From Rickettsiaceae bacterium (lineage in GTDB: Bacteria; Pseudomonadota; Alphaproteobacteria; Rickettsiales; Rickettsiaceae): DNA of 11,864 nucleotides. The notes under the pieces were generated by a model. That model ran no database searches and was not told the DNA's origin. It was given only the letters and a program-made list of their open reading frames with translations. The position numbers and the translations under genes are program-made. Positions 1 through 6,935 of this stretch are shown piece by piece; the first letter of the stretch is position 1, and every line of letters starts with the position of its first letter. Location of the stretch: the NCBI GenBank assembly GCA_028372485.1, contig JAOMYS010000022.1:1-11864 (forward strand), in the 5' to 3' direction.

Positions 1-57
1 CTGCTAAGGGAGCTATACGGAATCTCATCGCTATAGAATCAACCTATCAATTAACAA
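1..57. repeat. Partial dispersed repeat at window edge, 3' of mlaD
   Basis: Bases 3-28 are the reverse complement of 9242-9267 with a single mismatch over 26 bases; the shared core reads atgagattccgtatag and then, after one variable region, cccttagc. The copy runs to the window edge, so its outer limit is unseen. It begins about 30 bases downstream of the mlaD stop codon. Nothing coding is seen in it. The two copies are in opposite orientation. The rest of 29-57 shows no convincing match to the other copy. Confidence 0.6.
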
Positions 58-507
58 TCACTTTCCATTTACCGAATATATCAGCTTAGCAATCAGATCT
101 TCTAAGTTTAAGGCAGATTGGGTAAATTTAATCTTCTCTCCCGAAGCTATATTCTCATCGGAATTACCCGGAATAATGCGAATATATTTACCACCCAACA
201 ATCCACTGGTAGATATCGCAGCTCTTGAATCTTTCGGTATGTTTATATGTGAGTCCACATAAAATTTTGCAACTGCGTAGTAAGTATCCTTGTCAATAGA
301 TAGATTTTCTACGTAACCTATCTTAATTCCTCCAAGCTTTACATCCGTTCCTTTTGAAATGCCATCAATATCTTGAAAACTCGCAAATACGCTATAGCTA
401 GTAGAACTATTCTTAATGTCACTTATTCCATAAGCGAACCAGAAAAAAGACGCAGCCACTAGTATGACGATAAAGCCTACTAAAATTTCAATTACATTAG
501 TTTTCAT
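58..507 (-). CDS. mlaD: MlaD-family outer-membrane lipid-asymmetry (MCE) protein
   Basis: This is a 149-residue single-MCE-domain protein. A membrane anchor (about residues 6-26, hydrophobic, after MKTNVIE) precedes the MCE domain (about 35-115), which has the typical G-T/D-V-K-L-G-G-I-K-I-G-V pattern and ends with GLLGGKYIRIIPG. Family knowledge: MlaD forms the periplasmic lipid-binding hexamer attached to the MlaFEB ABC transporter and moves phospholipids between inner and outer membranes. The length fits the family. The frame also opens at a GTG at 534, which would overlap the upstream gene. ATG 507 is preferred because ggggag lies 6 bases before it and the transmembrane segment then starts at once. 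It lies 14 bases after the NDUFA12-like gene and is the last gene seen in this minus-strand run. Confidence 0.9.
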   Translation of the reverse strand: MKTNVIEILVGFIVILVAASFFWFAYGISDIKNSSTSYSVFASFQDIDGISKGTDVKLGGIKIGYVENLSIDKDTYYAVAKFYVDSHINIPKDSRAAISTSGLLGGKYIRIIPGNSDENIASGEKIKFTQSALNLEDLIAKLIYSVNGK

Positions 508-521
508 CTTAATCTCCCCAC

Positions 522-857
522 CTACGGATTCCACCTAACATAAGTTGTATCATGAGCAGAAATCTCTTCATTTTGCACATTCACATTATGAGCATATTTA
601 GTACCAGTTACGTTTGGCATATGTTTTTTTTGCCAGCTATACGCCCTACCCCCTTCTTTTTCCGGTGTTTTTGAAGATAAATAATGTAGCCAAGAATGCC
701 ACATGGCTGGAACTTTTGAACCATCTTCTATACCGTTATATATGACAAATCTCTTATTGCGCCCTAGATAATCTTTCGCTCTAGATATAAAATACCTATT
801 TCCAAATTGGTCTTTACCAATCATTTTACTAAAGAGTCTTATAAATAATTTACGCAT
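522..857 (-). CDS. NDUFA12-family NADH:ubiquinone oxidoreductase accessory subunit
   Basis: This 111-residue protein matches the NDUFA12 (17.2 kDa, B17.2) family, which in mitochondria and alphaproteobacteria is an accessory subunit of respiratory complex I on the cytoplasmic (matrix) side. Seen in the sequence: KDQFGNRYF near residues 15-23, the tryptophan-rich block MWHSWLHYL at 52-60, KKHMPNVTGT at 77-86, and a C-terminus YVRWNP, all at the family's usual spacing. It has no signal peptide or membrane segment. The start is ATG 857, 26 bases after the rnhA stop codon; mlaD follows 14 bases later, so the genes are probably co-transcribed. Confidence 0.9.
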   Translation of the reverse strand: MRKLFIRLFSKMIGKDQFGNRYFISRAKDYLGRNKRFVIYNGIEDGSKVPAMWHSWLHYLSSKTPEKEGGRAYSWQKKHMPNVTGTKYAHNVNVQNEEISAHDTTYVRWNP

Positions 858-883
858 ACTATCAGATTATCTTTTTAATATAT

Positions 884-1336
884 CTATCTACAATTAGGAT
901 TATCCCTAGCAGACACAGCCAAGCTGTCCGCAATCTCATTGCCTTCATTATTAGAGTGTCCCTTCACCCAAGACCAAATGATATCGTGTTTTTCTATTTC
1001 GTGCTGTAAATTTTTCCATAATTCTACATTCTTCACTGGCTTGTTGTCACTTTTACGCCAATTATTTTTTTTCCAATTATGAATCCACTCTGTAATGCCC
1101 TTTTGTAAATATTTGCTATCTGTATATAGCCTCACTTTACATGATTGCTTTAAGCATTTAAGGGCAGATATTGCAGCTTGCATCTCCATTTGATTATTTG
1201 TGGTACTTGCTTGATGCCCACGTATCTCTTTTCTTTTATCTTTAAATATCAAAAGAGCGCCCCAACCTCCTTGACCTGGATTACCAGAACATGCTCCATC
1301 TGTATATATTTCTACAAAGTTCGGTTGATCATTCAC
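884..1336 (-). CDS. rnhA: Ribonuclease HI
   Basis: RNase HI cuts the RNA strand of RNA-DNA hybrids (R-loops, primers) in the cytoplasm. All catalytic positions are visible (numbering from the chosen start): D13 in YTDGACSGNPG, E51 in MEMQAA, D73 in LYTDSKYL, H127 in VKGHSNNEGNE and D137. The 150-residue length fits the family (about 155). There is no ATG. The open frame extends to a TTG at 1375, which would add 13 residues and overlap sspB by 26 bases. The GTG at 1336 puts the start 13 bases after the sspB stop and 7 residues before the conserved core. A strong aaggag (1356-1361) inside the last sspB codons is 19 bases from the GTG, longer than ideal, so the start remains uncertain. Confidence 0.9.
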   Translation of the reverse strand: MNDQPNFVEIYTDGACSGNPGQGGWGALLIFKDKRKEIRGHQASTTNNQMEMQAAISALKCLKQSCKVRLYTDSKYLQKGITEWIHNWKKNNWRKSDNKPVKNVELWKNLQHEIEKHDIIWSWVKGHSNNEGNEIADSLAVSARDNPNCR

Positions 1337-1349
1337 TGGTAAAGTTCTT

Positions 1350-1862
1350 TTATTTCTCCTTACGGAATTTATCAATTGAAATAATCTCAGCAGAAGTACT
1401 ATCCTCTTGCTTAGAGTTAGGCTTTATTCCCTCTTTATCTTTCTGATTTTTGTTATCAAAACGTGGATCAGCTATAATTGTATCTTTTGAAGATTCTCGT
1501 TGGCGATCTTCTATATCGCTATTTTTGAACTGTATGCTAAAATTCGCTATAGGATCTGCAAAATCCGTAAGGGCAGCGAAAGGCACTTCTATTGTTTCTG
1601 GCGCACCATGAAATGCTAAATTTACTGAAAACTTATCATCTTTGACCTGTAGCCCCTTAAATTGATGCTGTAGTACAATTGTTATCTCCTTTGGATAATT
1701 TTGTTTCACCCTTTTTGATAAAATCACATTCGGATGATCAGTGTGGAAAGAGATATAAAGTGAGTAATCATTAAGTAAACCATGGTTTTGTACGTCTAAC
1801 AGCACCTTCTTAAGAATGCCAAGCATAGCTTGATCTATCAAATATTGGTAATCAACTATCAT
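1350..1862 (-). CDS. sspB: SspB (alpha-type), ClpXP specificity-enhancing adaptor
   Basis: SspB binds the ssrA tag on trans-translated proteins and tethers them to the ClpX ATPase for degradation by ClpP. The 170-residue protein shows the alphaproteobacterial SspB pattern: an N-terminal helix (DYQYLIDQAMLGILKKVL), the core strand LYISFHTDHP near 35-44, YPKEITIVLQHQFKGL near 56-71, and VPFAALTDFADP near 93-104. A polar, probably disordered linker (about 112-155) follows, and the end is SIDKFRKEK, matching the short C-terminal ClpX-binding tail of this family. The ATG at 1862 has no clear Shine-Dalgarno. The gene lies directly downstream of ssrA on the same strand and upstream of rnhA. Confidence 0.92.
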   Translation of the reverse strand: MIVDYQYLIDQAMLGILKKVLLDVQNHGLLNDYSLYISFHTDHPNVILSKRVKQNYPKEITIVLQHQFKGLQVKDDKFSVNLAFHGAPETIEVPFAALTDFADPIANFSIQFKNSDIEDRQRESSKDTIIADPRFDNKNQKDKEGIKPNSKQEDSTSAEIISIDKFRKEK

Positions 1863-1965
1863 ATAAAAATATTAAATTAATATAGTATACAACCCACAAA
1901 GAGGAAGAACATATAGGGGCTTTTCTGTTGCCAGGTAAGCCCCCAAACCCCGTGGCTAGCTACAA

Positions 1966-2001
1966 TTAAGCAGCAGCCGCAAGACGATTATTATCGTTTG
2001 C
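1966..2001 (-). other. tmRNA tag-peptide reading frame (resume codon to stop)
   Basis: From the resume codon GCA the frame reads A-N-D-N-N-R-L-A-A-A-A and then TAA. With the alanine carried by tmRNA itself, the tag would be AANDNNRLAAAA. The start AAND followed by asparagines is typical of alphaproteobacterial tags, and the upstream context (gtaaat before GCA) also fits. The last three residues are AAA, where most tags end in LAA or VAA. Confidence 0.88.
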
Positions 2002-2096
2002 ATTTACTTTTTTTGACCCATGATCAAAAGATCCAGCGGAATCATACTGAGTAAAAATTATTCCTTTATCAAGCTCGTCGATCCTATTTCGCTCCC

Positions 2097-2130
2097 ATAT
2101 ATGTAGACTAATACAAACATCTACCAAATA
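2097..2130 (-). other. Intervening segment of permuted tmRNA precursor
   Basis: This 34-base piece lies between the CCA end of the acceptor piece and the first base of the coding piece. It can fold as a small hairpin, gtagat/gtctac (2119-2124 with 2103-2108, one G-U). In known permuted tmRNAs such a segment is excised to give two RNAs; processing here is inferred. Confidence 0.75.
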
Positions 2131-2218
2131 TGGTGGAAGCGCCGGGTACCGCCCCCGAGTCCGAAACCCTTATTCCAAATAACGTTTATTACTATAGCTG
2201 CAACTTAAGCAGCAATTC

Positions 2219-2248
2219 ATTGTAATACACTCCAGTCATATTTGTAAA
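2219..2248 (-). promoter_or_regulatory. Candidate sigma-70-type promoter of ssrA
   Basis: The minus strand carries TTTACA (2248-2243), an 18-base spacer and TACAAT (2224-2219), each one mismatch from consensus. It predicts a transcript start near 2212, at the beginning of a gctgc/gcagc hairpin (2213-2197) that would open the acceptor-piece precursor. Confidence 0.55.
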
Positions 2249-2283
2249 GGCTATTTCAGCGATTTATAGATTTCTTATATGTT

Positions 2284-2297
2284 TTCAATTTATTGAA
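2284..2297. promoter_or_regulatory. 14-bp dyad between divergent ssrA and carboxypeptidase promoters
   Basis: TTCAAT-TT-ATTGAA is a perfect 6-bp inverted repeat with a 2-base centre, lying midway between the two candidate promoters. It could be an operator, but AT-rich dyads this size also arise by chance. The rest of 2249-2332 shows nothing else. Confidence 0.2.
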
Positions 2298-2332
2298 CAT
2301 TCCTTTATAAGGTAATCTAATTAACAAAATAT

Positions 2333-2362
2333 TTGATAATACTTAGCTCTTTATGTTATAGT
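2333..2362 (+). promoter_or_regulatory. Candidate promoter of the D,D-carboxypeptidase gene
   Basis: TTGATA (2333-2338), an 18-base spacer and TATAGT (2357-2362) match the sigma-70 consensus well. The predicted start is near 2369, giving a leader of about 34 bases before ATG 2403. Confidence 0.5.
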
Positions 2363-2402
2363 CACTTGAAGTTGAATTGGCGTCTATTTATATTGCGATT
2401 TA

Positions 2403-3323
2403 ATGTTAAGAACAGTTTTTAAAAATTTTTCTTTTATAGCTACGATTTTTATATTTGTTGCTGCAACAGTTGGAATGTTTTCAGTTGAGGCAGCACCTAA
2501 TAAAAAGACCTCATATAAGAAAAAAATACCCCTACCAGTACAAACTAGTATGGTAGTGGATGGAAAATCAGGAAAAATTCTTCATGCACATAATGCACAT
2601 AAAGTAATATACCCAGCATCTCTTGCTAAACTTATGACAGCTTATTTGCTTTTTGAAAATTTAGAATCTGGTAAATTTACACTAAACGATAACTTATATG
2701 TTTCAAAACATGCAACTCGTGCAAAACCATCAAAGCTGCATTTAAAACATAAGGAATATATAAAAGTGCGTGATGCAATCCTAGCTCTGAATGTAAAATC
2801 AGCAAATGATGTAGCGATTGTTATTGCAGAGAATGTAGCTGGTTCTGAAAAGAAATTTGCTACATTGATGACAAAAAGAGCGCATCAACTTGGTATGAAA
2901 AGTACAAATTTTACCAACGCCTCTGGGTGGCATAATTCTAAACAAGTTACTACTGCTTCTGATCTTGCCAAACTCTCTATTGCCATAAAACGTGATTTCC
3001 CACAATATTATCATTTTTTCAAGCGAAATGGATTTAAATATAAAGGTCATTATATCGCTGGGCATAATAAGATTACGAAGACATATCCTGGCGCAGAAGG
3101 TCTCAAGACAGGATTTCATATACCTGCTGGATATAATATAATCACCACAGCTTCTCGAAATAACAAAAATATAGTAGGGATAGTCACAGGTAGCCCCAAT
3201 GCAGCAGGACGTGATAAAAAGATAGTCAGACTACTTGATAAATATCTAGGTGTAAAACATAAAACTATTAAACGAACTAAGAAAAGTAAAAAGAGCAACG
3301 CCGTTAAAAAGCAACTGGCTTAG
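2403..3323 (+). CDS. Serine-type D-alanyl-D-alanine carboxypeptidase (S11, DacA/DacF-like)
   Basis: This is a periplasmic penicillin-binding enzyme that removes the terminal D-alanine of peptidoglycan stem peptides. All three active-site motifs are present: S73-L-A-K76 in YPASLAKLMTAY, S133-A-N135 and K235-T-G237 in EGLKTGF. A signal peptide (about residues 1-30, hydrophobic, ending VEA-AP) directs export. The catalytic domain spans about 45-280. The usual C-terminal beta-domain and membrane-anchoring helix of PBP5 are missing; a short, very lysine-rich tail (about 281-306) takes their place. At 306 residues it matches the shorter family members. ATG 2403 has no clear Shine-Dalgarno. The gene stands alone, diverging from ssrA and ending 32 bases from the convergent LRR gene, with no obvious terminator between them. 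Confidence 0.93.
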   Translation: MLRTVFKNFSFIATIFIFVAATVGMFSVEAAPNKKTSYKKKIPLPVQTSMVVDGKSGKILHAHNAHKVIYPASLAKLMTAYLLFENLESGKFTLNDNLYVSKHATRAKPSKLHLKHKEYIKVRDAILALNVKSANDVAIVIAENVAGSEKKFATLMTKRAHQLGMKSTNFTNASGWHNSKQVTTASDLAKLSIAIKRDFPQYYHFFKRNGFKYKGHYIAGHNKITKTYPGAEGLKTGFHIPAGYNIITTASRNNKNIVGIVTGSPNAAGRDKKIVRLLDKYLGVKHKTIKRTKKSKKSNAVKKQLA

Positions 3324-3355
3324 CATACTAATATGTACGTAAAGCACTCTTAATA

Positions 3356-4060
3356 TTATTCCTGATCAGGATTCTCTCCTTGTAAATCTCTAGCACTAAC
3401 CTTATCACCTACACTTTTATCGCATATACCCTTATATTGAAATTGTCCGAATTTCTGCTCAAGATCATATGTGTCAGTTCCTATAGAACGCTTTCCTAAC
3501 AGTTTTTGTTTATTACCTTGTTGCTGCTCTTCTTCATTTGGTAACTCTTCATATTCTGTTAAAAAAGTTATCTTTCTCTTTGTCGTGGAAAATTTTTTCT
3601 TAAAACTTTGCAACTCATCTGCACTAATTTTGTTATTTGCAATTCCTAAAACTTTGATTTTAGTCTTATCAATTATATTTGCTAATATTTTTAAGCCAAA
3701 ATCAGTGATATTATTCCATGAAATATCTAGATACTTCACTTGGGTTTTTAGAAGCACCTCTGCTAGTAACTCAATACTTTTATCATTCAATCTGATTTGA
3801 TCAGCATATACATGCGTCACTTTTTTCAGAGAATTCTCTAGCTCATTAACAAACTCTTCCATTTCTTTTTCATAATCTTCAGGAGAAATATCAATGTCTA
3901 AATCTGAACAATCAGAATTATAATCTTCATATGAATCCATAATTACTATTTTAGTAACATCAGGATTGTTTCTTGCAAAATCTTCAATTAGCTCTGAATT
4001 TAATGATGAATATTCTCTATTTCCTTTATTTTTATCTTTATCGATATATGAGTAAGCCAT
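3356..4060 (-). CDS. Leucine-rich-repeat protein (ribonuclease-inhibitor type), unknown function
   Basis: This is a 234-residue, probably soluble protein without signal peptide or membrane segment. About two and a half LRRs of roughly 28 residues are visible: about 79-107 (VTHVYADQIRLNDKSIELLAE), 108-135 (VKYLDISWNNITDFGLKIL) and 136-157 (IKVLGIANNKISADELQSF). A strongly acidic region (about 42-75, many D and E) precedes them, and a polar, glutamine- and lysine-rich tail follows (about 170-234). RI-type LRRs bind proteins and are frequent in effectors of host-associated bacteria, but no function can be assigned. ATG 4060 lies 8 bases after the rbfA stop with no Shine-Dalgarno, suggesting translational coupling at the end of the nusA-infB-rbfA operon. 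Confidence 0.8.
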   Translation of the reverse strand: MAYSYIDKDKNKGNREYSSLNSELIEDFARNNPDVTKIVIMDSYEDYNSDCSDLDIDISPEDYEKEMEEFVNELENSLKKVTHVYADQIRLNDKSIELLAEVLLKTQVKYLDISWNNITDFGLKILANIIDKTKIKVLGIANNKISADELQSFKKKFSTTKRKITFLTEYEELPNEEEQQQGNKQKLLGKRSIGTDTYDLEQKFGQFQYKGICDKSVGDKVSARDLQGENPDQE

Positions 4061-4068
4061 ATCGTTAT

Positions 4069-4434
4069 TTAAATTTCATCTCTTTCAAAAGCAACATCAC
4101 AATAAAATCTGATCTCAGGAGAGTATTTCAGATCCACTTTGCGTGTTATATAATTACGAATGATATATTTTGACTCCTCAAGTGCATCTAAAATTTGATC
4201 CGAACTATATTCAGTATTAAATGGCAAGAAAAAACAGTTCACTATTCTCAAATCCGGGCTGATATTGACCTTTGTAATAGTAAGTGGGCACGGAACAAGA
4301 ATAGGTGACAGCTTTGCACAACGGCTAAAACACTCAGCTAAACTGACATTTATTAAGCGAGAAATTTGTAACTGTCTCTGAGACTGCTCTTTCTCACGTA
4401 TTTTAAACTTAAAGTTTTTTTTGCTCTTCGACAA
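4069..4434 (-). CDS. rbfA: Ribosome-binding factor A
   Basis: RbfA assists late maturation of the 30S subunit and its 16S rRNA. Visible family features are SQRQLQISRLINVSLAECF near the N-terminus, the strand LTITKVNISPDLRIVNCFF in the middle, and the end LKYSPEIRFYCDVAFERDE. The length (121 residues from the chosen start) is usual. There is no ATG. Two in-frame TTG codons, 4440 and 4434, both lie inside the end of infB. TTG 4434 is preferred because gaggt is 8 bases upstream; for 4440 the spacing would be only 2. The overlap with infB is 26 bases and suggests coupled translation. The LRR gene follows after 8 bases; truB, often found next, is absent. Confidence 0.87.
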   Translation of the reverse strand: MSKSKKNFKFKIREKEQSQRQLQISRLINVSLAECFSRCAKLSPILVPCPLTITKVNISPDLRIVNCFFLPFNTEYSSDQILDALEESKYIIRNYITRKVDLKYSPEIRFYCDVAFERDEI

Positions 4435-6784
4435 CTTCAAAAACCTCTACTGAATCATCAATTTTTATATCGCTATAATTCTCAAATGCAATACCGCATT
4501 CAAATCCTTCACGAACTTCTTTTACATCCTCTTTAAATCGCTTCAGCGTTTTAAGCGTACCTTCATGTATTACAACATTTTCTCTAAGCAAACGCACAGA
4601 TGCTCCTCGCTTAATAATACCTTTTGTGACATAACTACCAGCTATCTTGCCTACTTTAGAAATGTTAAACACCTCTCTAATATCGACAGAACCTATATAT
4701 TCCTCACGTAAAATTGGTGAGAGCATACCACTCATGATAGATTTAACATCATCAATCAGATTATATATTATAGAATAATATCTGACATCAATTTTATCCG
4801 CCCTAGCAGCCGCTGATGCTGCATTATTTGCTCTTACATTAAACCCTACAACTAAAGCACCGGATGCAGTTGCAAGCATTATATCAGATTCCGTAATAGC
4901 ACCAACGGCGCTGTGAAGAACCTTTACCTTCACCTCATCACTTTCAATCTTCTCTAAAGTAGAAATAATAGCTTCAGCTGACCCTTGCACATCACATTTG
5001 ATGATCATAGGTATCTCCTTTATCTTACTCTCACCTGATGCCTTCAGGAATAAGTCTTCTAAACTCGTTTTTTCTGCTGTTACTTTAGAATTTTTTGCTT
5101 TCCTAATTCTGTAATCTACGATTTCTCGTGCTTGCTTATCAGTCTTTACAACATTAAAACTATCACCTGCTGAAGGCGAATCATTGAGTCCATATAATTC
5201 TACAGCAATTGATGGAGAAGCTTTTTGTACAGAATGACCCTTGTCATTACAAAGATTTTTGATACGACCATAGGATTTCCCTGCAATCACAAGATCCCCT
5301 ATCCTTAAAGTACCTTTTTGCACAATTACAGTTGCTATTGTACCTTTACTTTGATGAACTCTTGACTCAATCACAACACCAGATGCAGGAAGGCTAGGAT
5401 TAGCCTTCAGTTCCTGCATCTCTGCTAGAAGCAAAATTGCTTCTTCCAGCTTGTCAAGATTCTGCTTAGTCGCAGCAGAGACTTCTACCGTTATTACATC
5501 TCCACCAAGATCTTCTGGTACGAGCTCATGTGTTAAAAGTTCATTCTTAACTCTAGCAGTATCAGCTCCTTCTTTATCGATCTTATTGATCGCAACAATA
5601 ATAGGAACATCCGCAGCTTTTGCATGGCTTATAGCCTCAATTGTTTGTGCTTTAATACCATCATCAGCAGCAACTACCAATACCACAATATCAGTAATAT
5701 TAGCTCCACGAGTACGCATCTCTGTAAATGCCTCATGACCTGGTGTATCAATGAATGTAATCATTTTATCATCTGATATAGTAACATTGTAAGCGCCTAT
5801 ATGCTGAGTAATCCCTCCCGCTTCGCTAGATGCAATATCTGTTGATTTCAAAGCGTCAAGAAGAGAAGTCTTACCGTGGTCTACGTGACCCATAATTGTT
5901 ACAATAGGAGCTCTTGACTCTGCATTTGCTTCATCATCCTCTATATCTGTTAAAATATTTTCAATATCAGATTCTTTTACATGCTTCACCGAATGCCCAA
6001 GTGATGTAGCAACAATCTCTGCCGTATCTGAATCAATAGACTGCGTTCCTGTTGCCATAATACCTAGCTTCATGAGCTCCTTAGTAACATCAGGCAATTT
6101 TTCAGACATTCTATTTGCAAGCTCAGTAACAGTAATAACTTCTGGTATTATCACTTCTCTATAAACCTTTTCTGCTTTTACTGCATCACCCAAATTTTTT
6201 CTTCTTTCCTTAGCCCTTGCTCTTTTGAGCGAAGCAAGAGAACGTGATTTGAATGGAGCATCACCAGAATCCTGATCAAGCATATGAATAATATCAGACT
6301 TTTTCAGTTTTTTTGGTTCAAGAGTTTTAGGCTTTACTGGAATAGTCTTTTCTTCTTCTGGCTTAGAGTCGTATTTCTTCTCATCTTTCGAATGAAGAGC
6401 CCTGTCCCTTGAATGTTCTTTTTTACCGGAATTATCAGAATCTTGAGACGATAATTCGTCAACAGCTTTAGGCTTTTGATTCATTTGAGCAATCACGCTC
6501 AGAGTATTAATTTTAGGTTTTTCATCTGACTTAGATTCTTTAGCCTTCTCAAGCGCTGATATCCTTCTCTGATCATGTATATTGGAATCACCGTCAGCAG
6601 GTACTTTTCTATTATCTATGGTTAAATCCTTACCAACTACCTTACCATGCTTTATTTCAACTACTACAGCACCAGATTTACCTAGAGTTTTTGTAAGTTT
6701 CTTGGGAACAGAAGACCTCCTTCCTAAACTTAATTTAGAAGCACCAAGTGTAAGTTTTGTTGTTTTCTTCTTATCATCTGACAT
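4409..6784 (-). CDS. infB: Translation initiation factor IF-2
   Basis: IF-2 is the GTPase that brings initiator fMet-tRNA to the ribosome. The 791-residue protein is full length. A charged, lysine-rich N-terminal extension (1-205) is followed by the IF2-N domain (about 215-270, VITVTELANRMSEKLPDVTK). The G domain has G1 GHVDHGKT (299-306), G2 ITQHIGAY (325-332), G3 DTPGH (346-350), G4 NKID (400-403) and G5 SAA (436-438). Domains II, III and the fMet-tRNA-binding C-domain follow to the end. ATG 6784 has a weak agga 9 bases upstream. It follows nusA after 151 bases, with no ylxR between them, and overlaps rbfA. No truncation or frameshift is seen. Confidence 0.98.
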   Translation of the reverse strand: MSDDKKKTTKLTLGASKLSLGRRSSVPKKLTKTLGKSGAVVVEIKHGKVVGKDLTIDNRKVPADGDSNIHDQRRISALEKAKESKSDEKPKINTLSVIAQMNQKPKAVDELSSQDSDNSGKKEHSRDRALHSKDEKKYDSKPEEEKTIPVKPKTLEPKKLKKSDIIHMLDQDSGDAPFKSRSLASLKRARAKERRKNLGDAVKAEKVYREVIIPEVITVTELANRMSEKLPDVTKELMKLGIMATGTQSIDSDTAEIVATSLGHSVKHVKESDIENILTDIEDDEANAESRAPIVTIMGHVDHGKTSLLDALKSTDIASSEAGGITQHIGAYNVTISDDKMITFIDTPGHEAFTEMRTRGANITDIVVLVVAADDGIKAQTIEAISHAKAADVPIIVAINKIDKEGADTARVKNELLTHELVPEDLGGDVITVEVSAATKQNLDKLEEAILLLAEMQELKANPSLPASGVVIESRVHQSKGTIATVIVQKGTLRIGDLVIAGKSYGRIKNLCNDKGHSVQKASPSIAVELYGLNDSPSAGDSFNVVKTDKQAREIVDYRIRKAKNSKVTAEKTSLEDLFLKASGESKIKEIPMIIKCDVQGSAEAIISTLEKIESDEVKVKVLHSAVGAITESDIMLATASGALVVGFNVRANNAASAAARADKIDVRYYSIIYNLIDDVKSIMSGMLSPILREEYIGSVDIREVFNISKVGKIAGSYVTKGIIKRGASVRLLRENVVIHEGTLKTLKRFKEDVKEVREGFECGIAFENYSDIKIDDSVEVFEVVEEQKKL

Positions 6785-6825
6785 CTGGTATATCCTAATA
6801 ATTAAATTATCTTAAATCAGTGTAC

Positions 6826-6850
6826 ACTAACAGATTTACAATCTGTTAGT
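6826..6850 (-). promoter_or_regulatory. Perfect 11-bp hairpin in the nusA-infB spacer
   Basis: ACTAACAGATT-gta-AATCTGTTAGT (minus strand) is a perfect 11-bp stem with a 3-base loop, about 40 bases upstream of the infB start. No T-run follows on either strand, so it is not a typical terminator. A third copy of the stem core, ctaacaga, lies at 6916-6923. The role could be mRNA processing or infB control; both are inference. The rest of the spacer (6785-6935) holds no ORF or convincing promoter. Confidence 0.6.
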
Positions 6851-6935
6851 AACGTAAAACTTTATCTGCCAAAGTAGATCGTATATTTTAAAAAATAAAA
6901 TCCAAACCTAATAATCTAACAGAATGTATCGAAAA

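Larger units (their letters stand above)
1895..2212 (-). ncRNA. ssrA: Permuted two-piece tmRNA (alphaproteobacterial type)
   Basis: tmRNA rescues stalled ribosomes and adds a degradation tag. On the minus strand the order is acceptor piece first, coding piece second, i.e. circularly permuted. The acceptor piece ends in an encoded CCACCA (2136-2131), preceded by a T-arm with 5-bp stem tcggg/cccgg and 7-base loop ggcggta. The coding piece begins gggagcg (2096-2090), which pairs with cgcttcc of the acceptor piece as a complete 7-bp acceptor stem with one G-U, followed by ggatcgacg, the usual tmRNA 5' motif. The tag frame is at 2001-1966. Between the pieces lies a 34-base segment (2097-2130) expected to be removed. 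A GC-rich hairpin, ggggctt/aagcccc, follows the tag. The 5' end is inferred from the promoter; the 3' end is approximate (perhaps 1885-1905). Confidence 0.93.

Noticed and set aside
1866..1886. AT-only hairpin followed by T-rich sequence between ssrA and sspB, as terminator
   Set aside because: The stem has no G-C pair and a one-base nominal loop; too weak to call a terminator in AT-rich DNA.
2799..3298. Minus-strand open frames inside the carboxypeptidase gene
   Set aside because: Antisense shadows of an intact gene with all catalytic motifs.
5451..5738. Plus-strand open frame inside infB
   Set aside because: Shadow frame of the IF-2 G domain; no start signal or domain.
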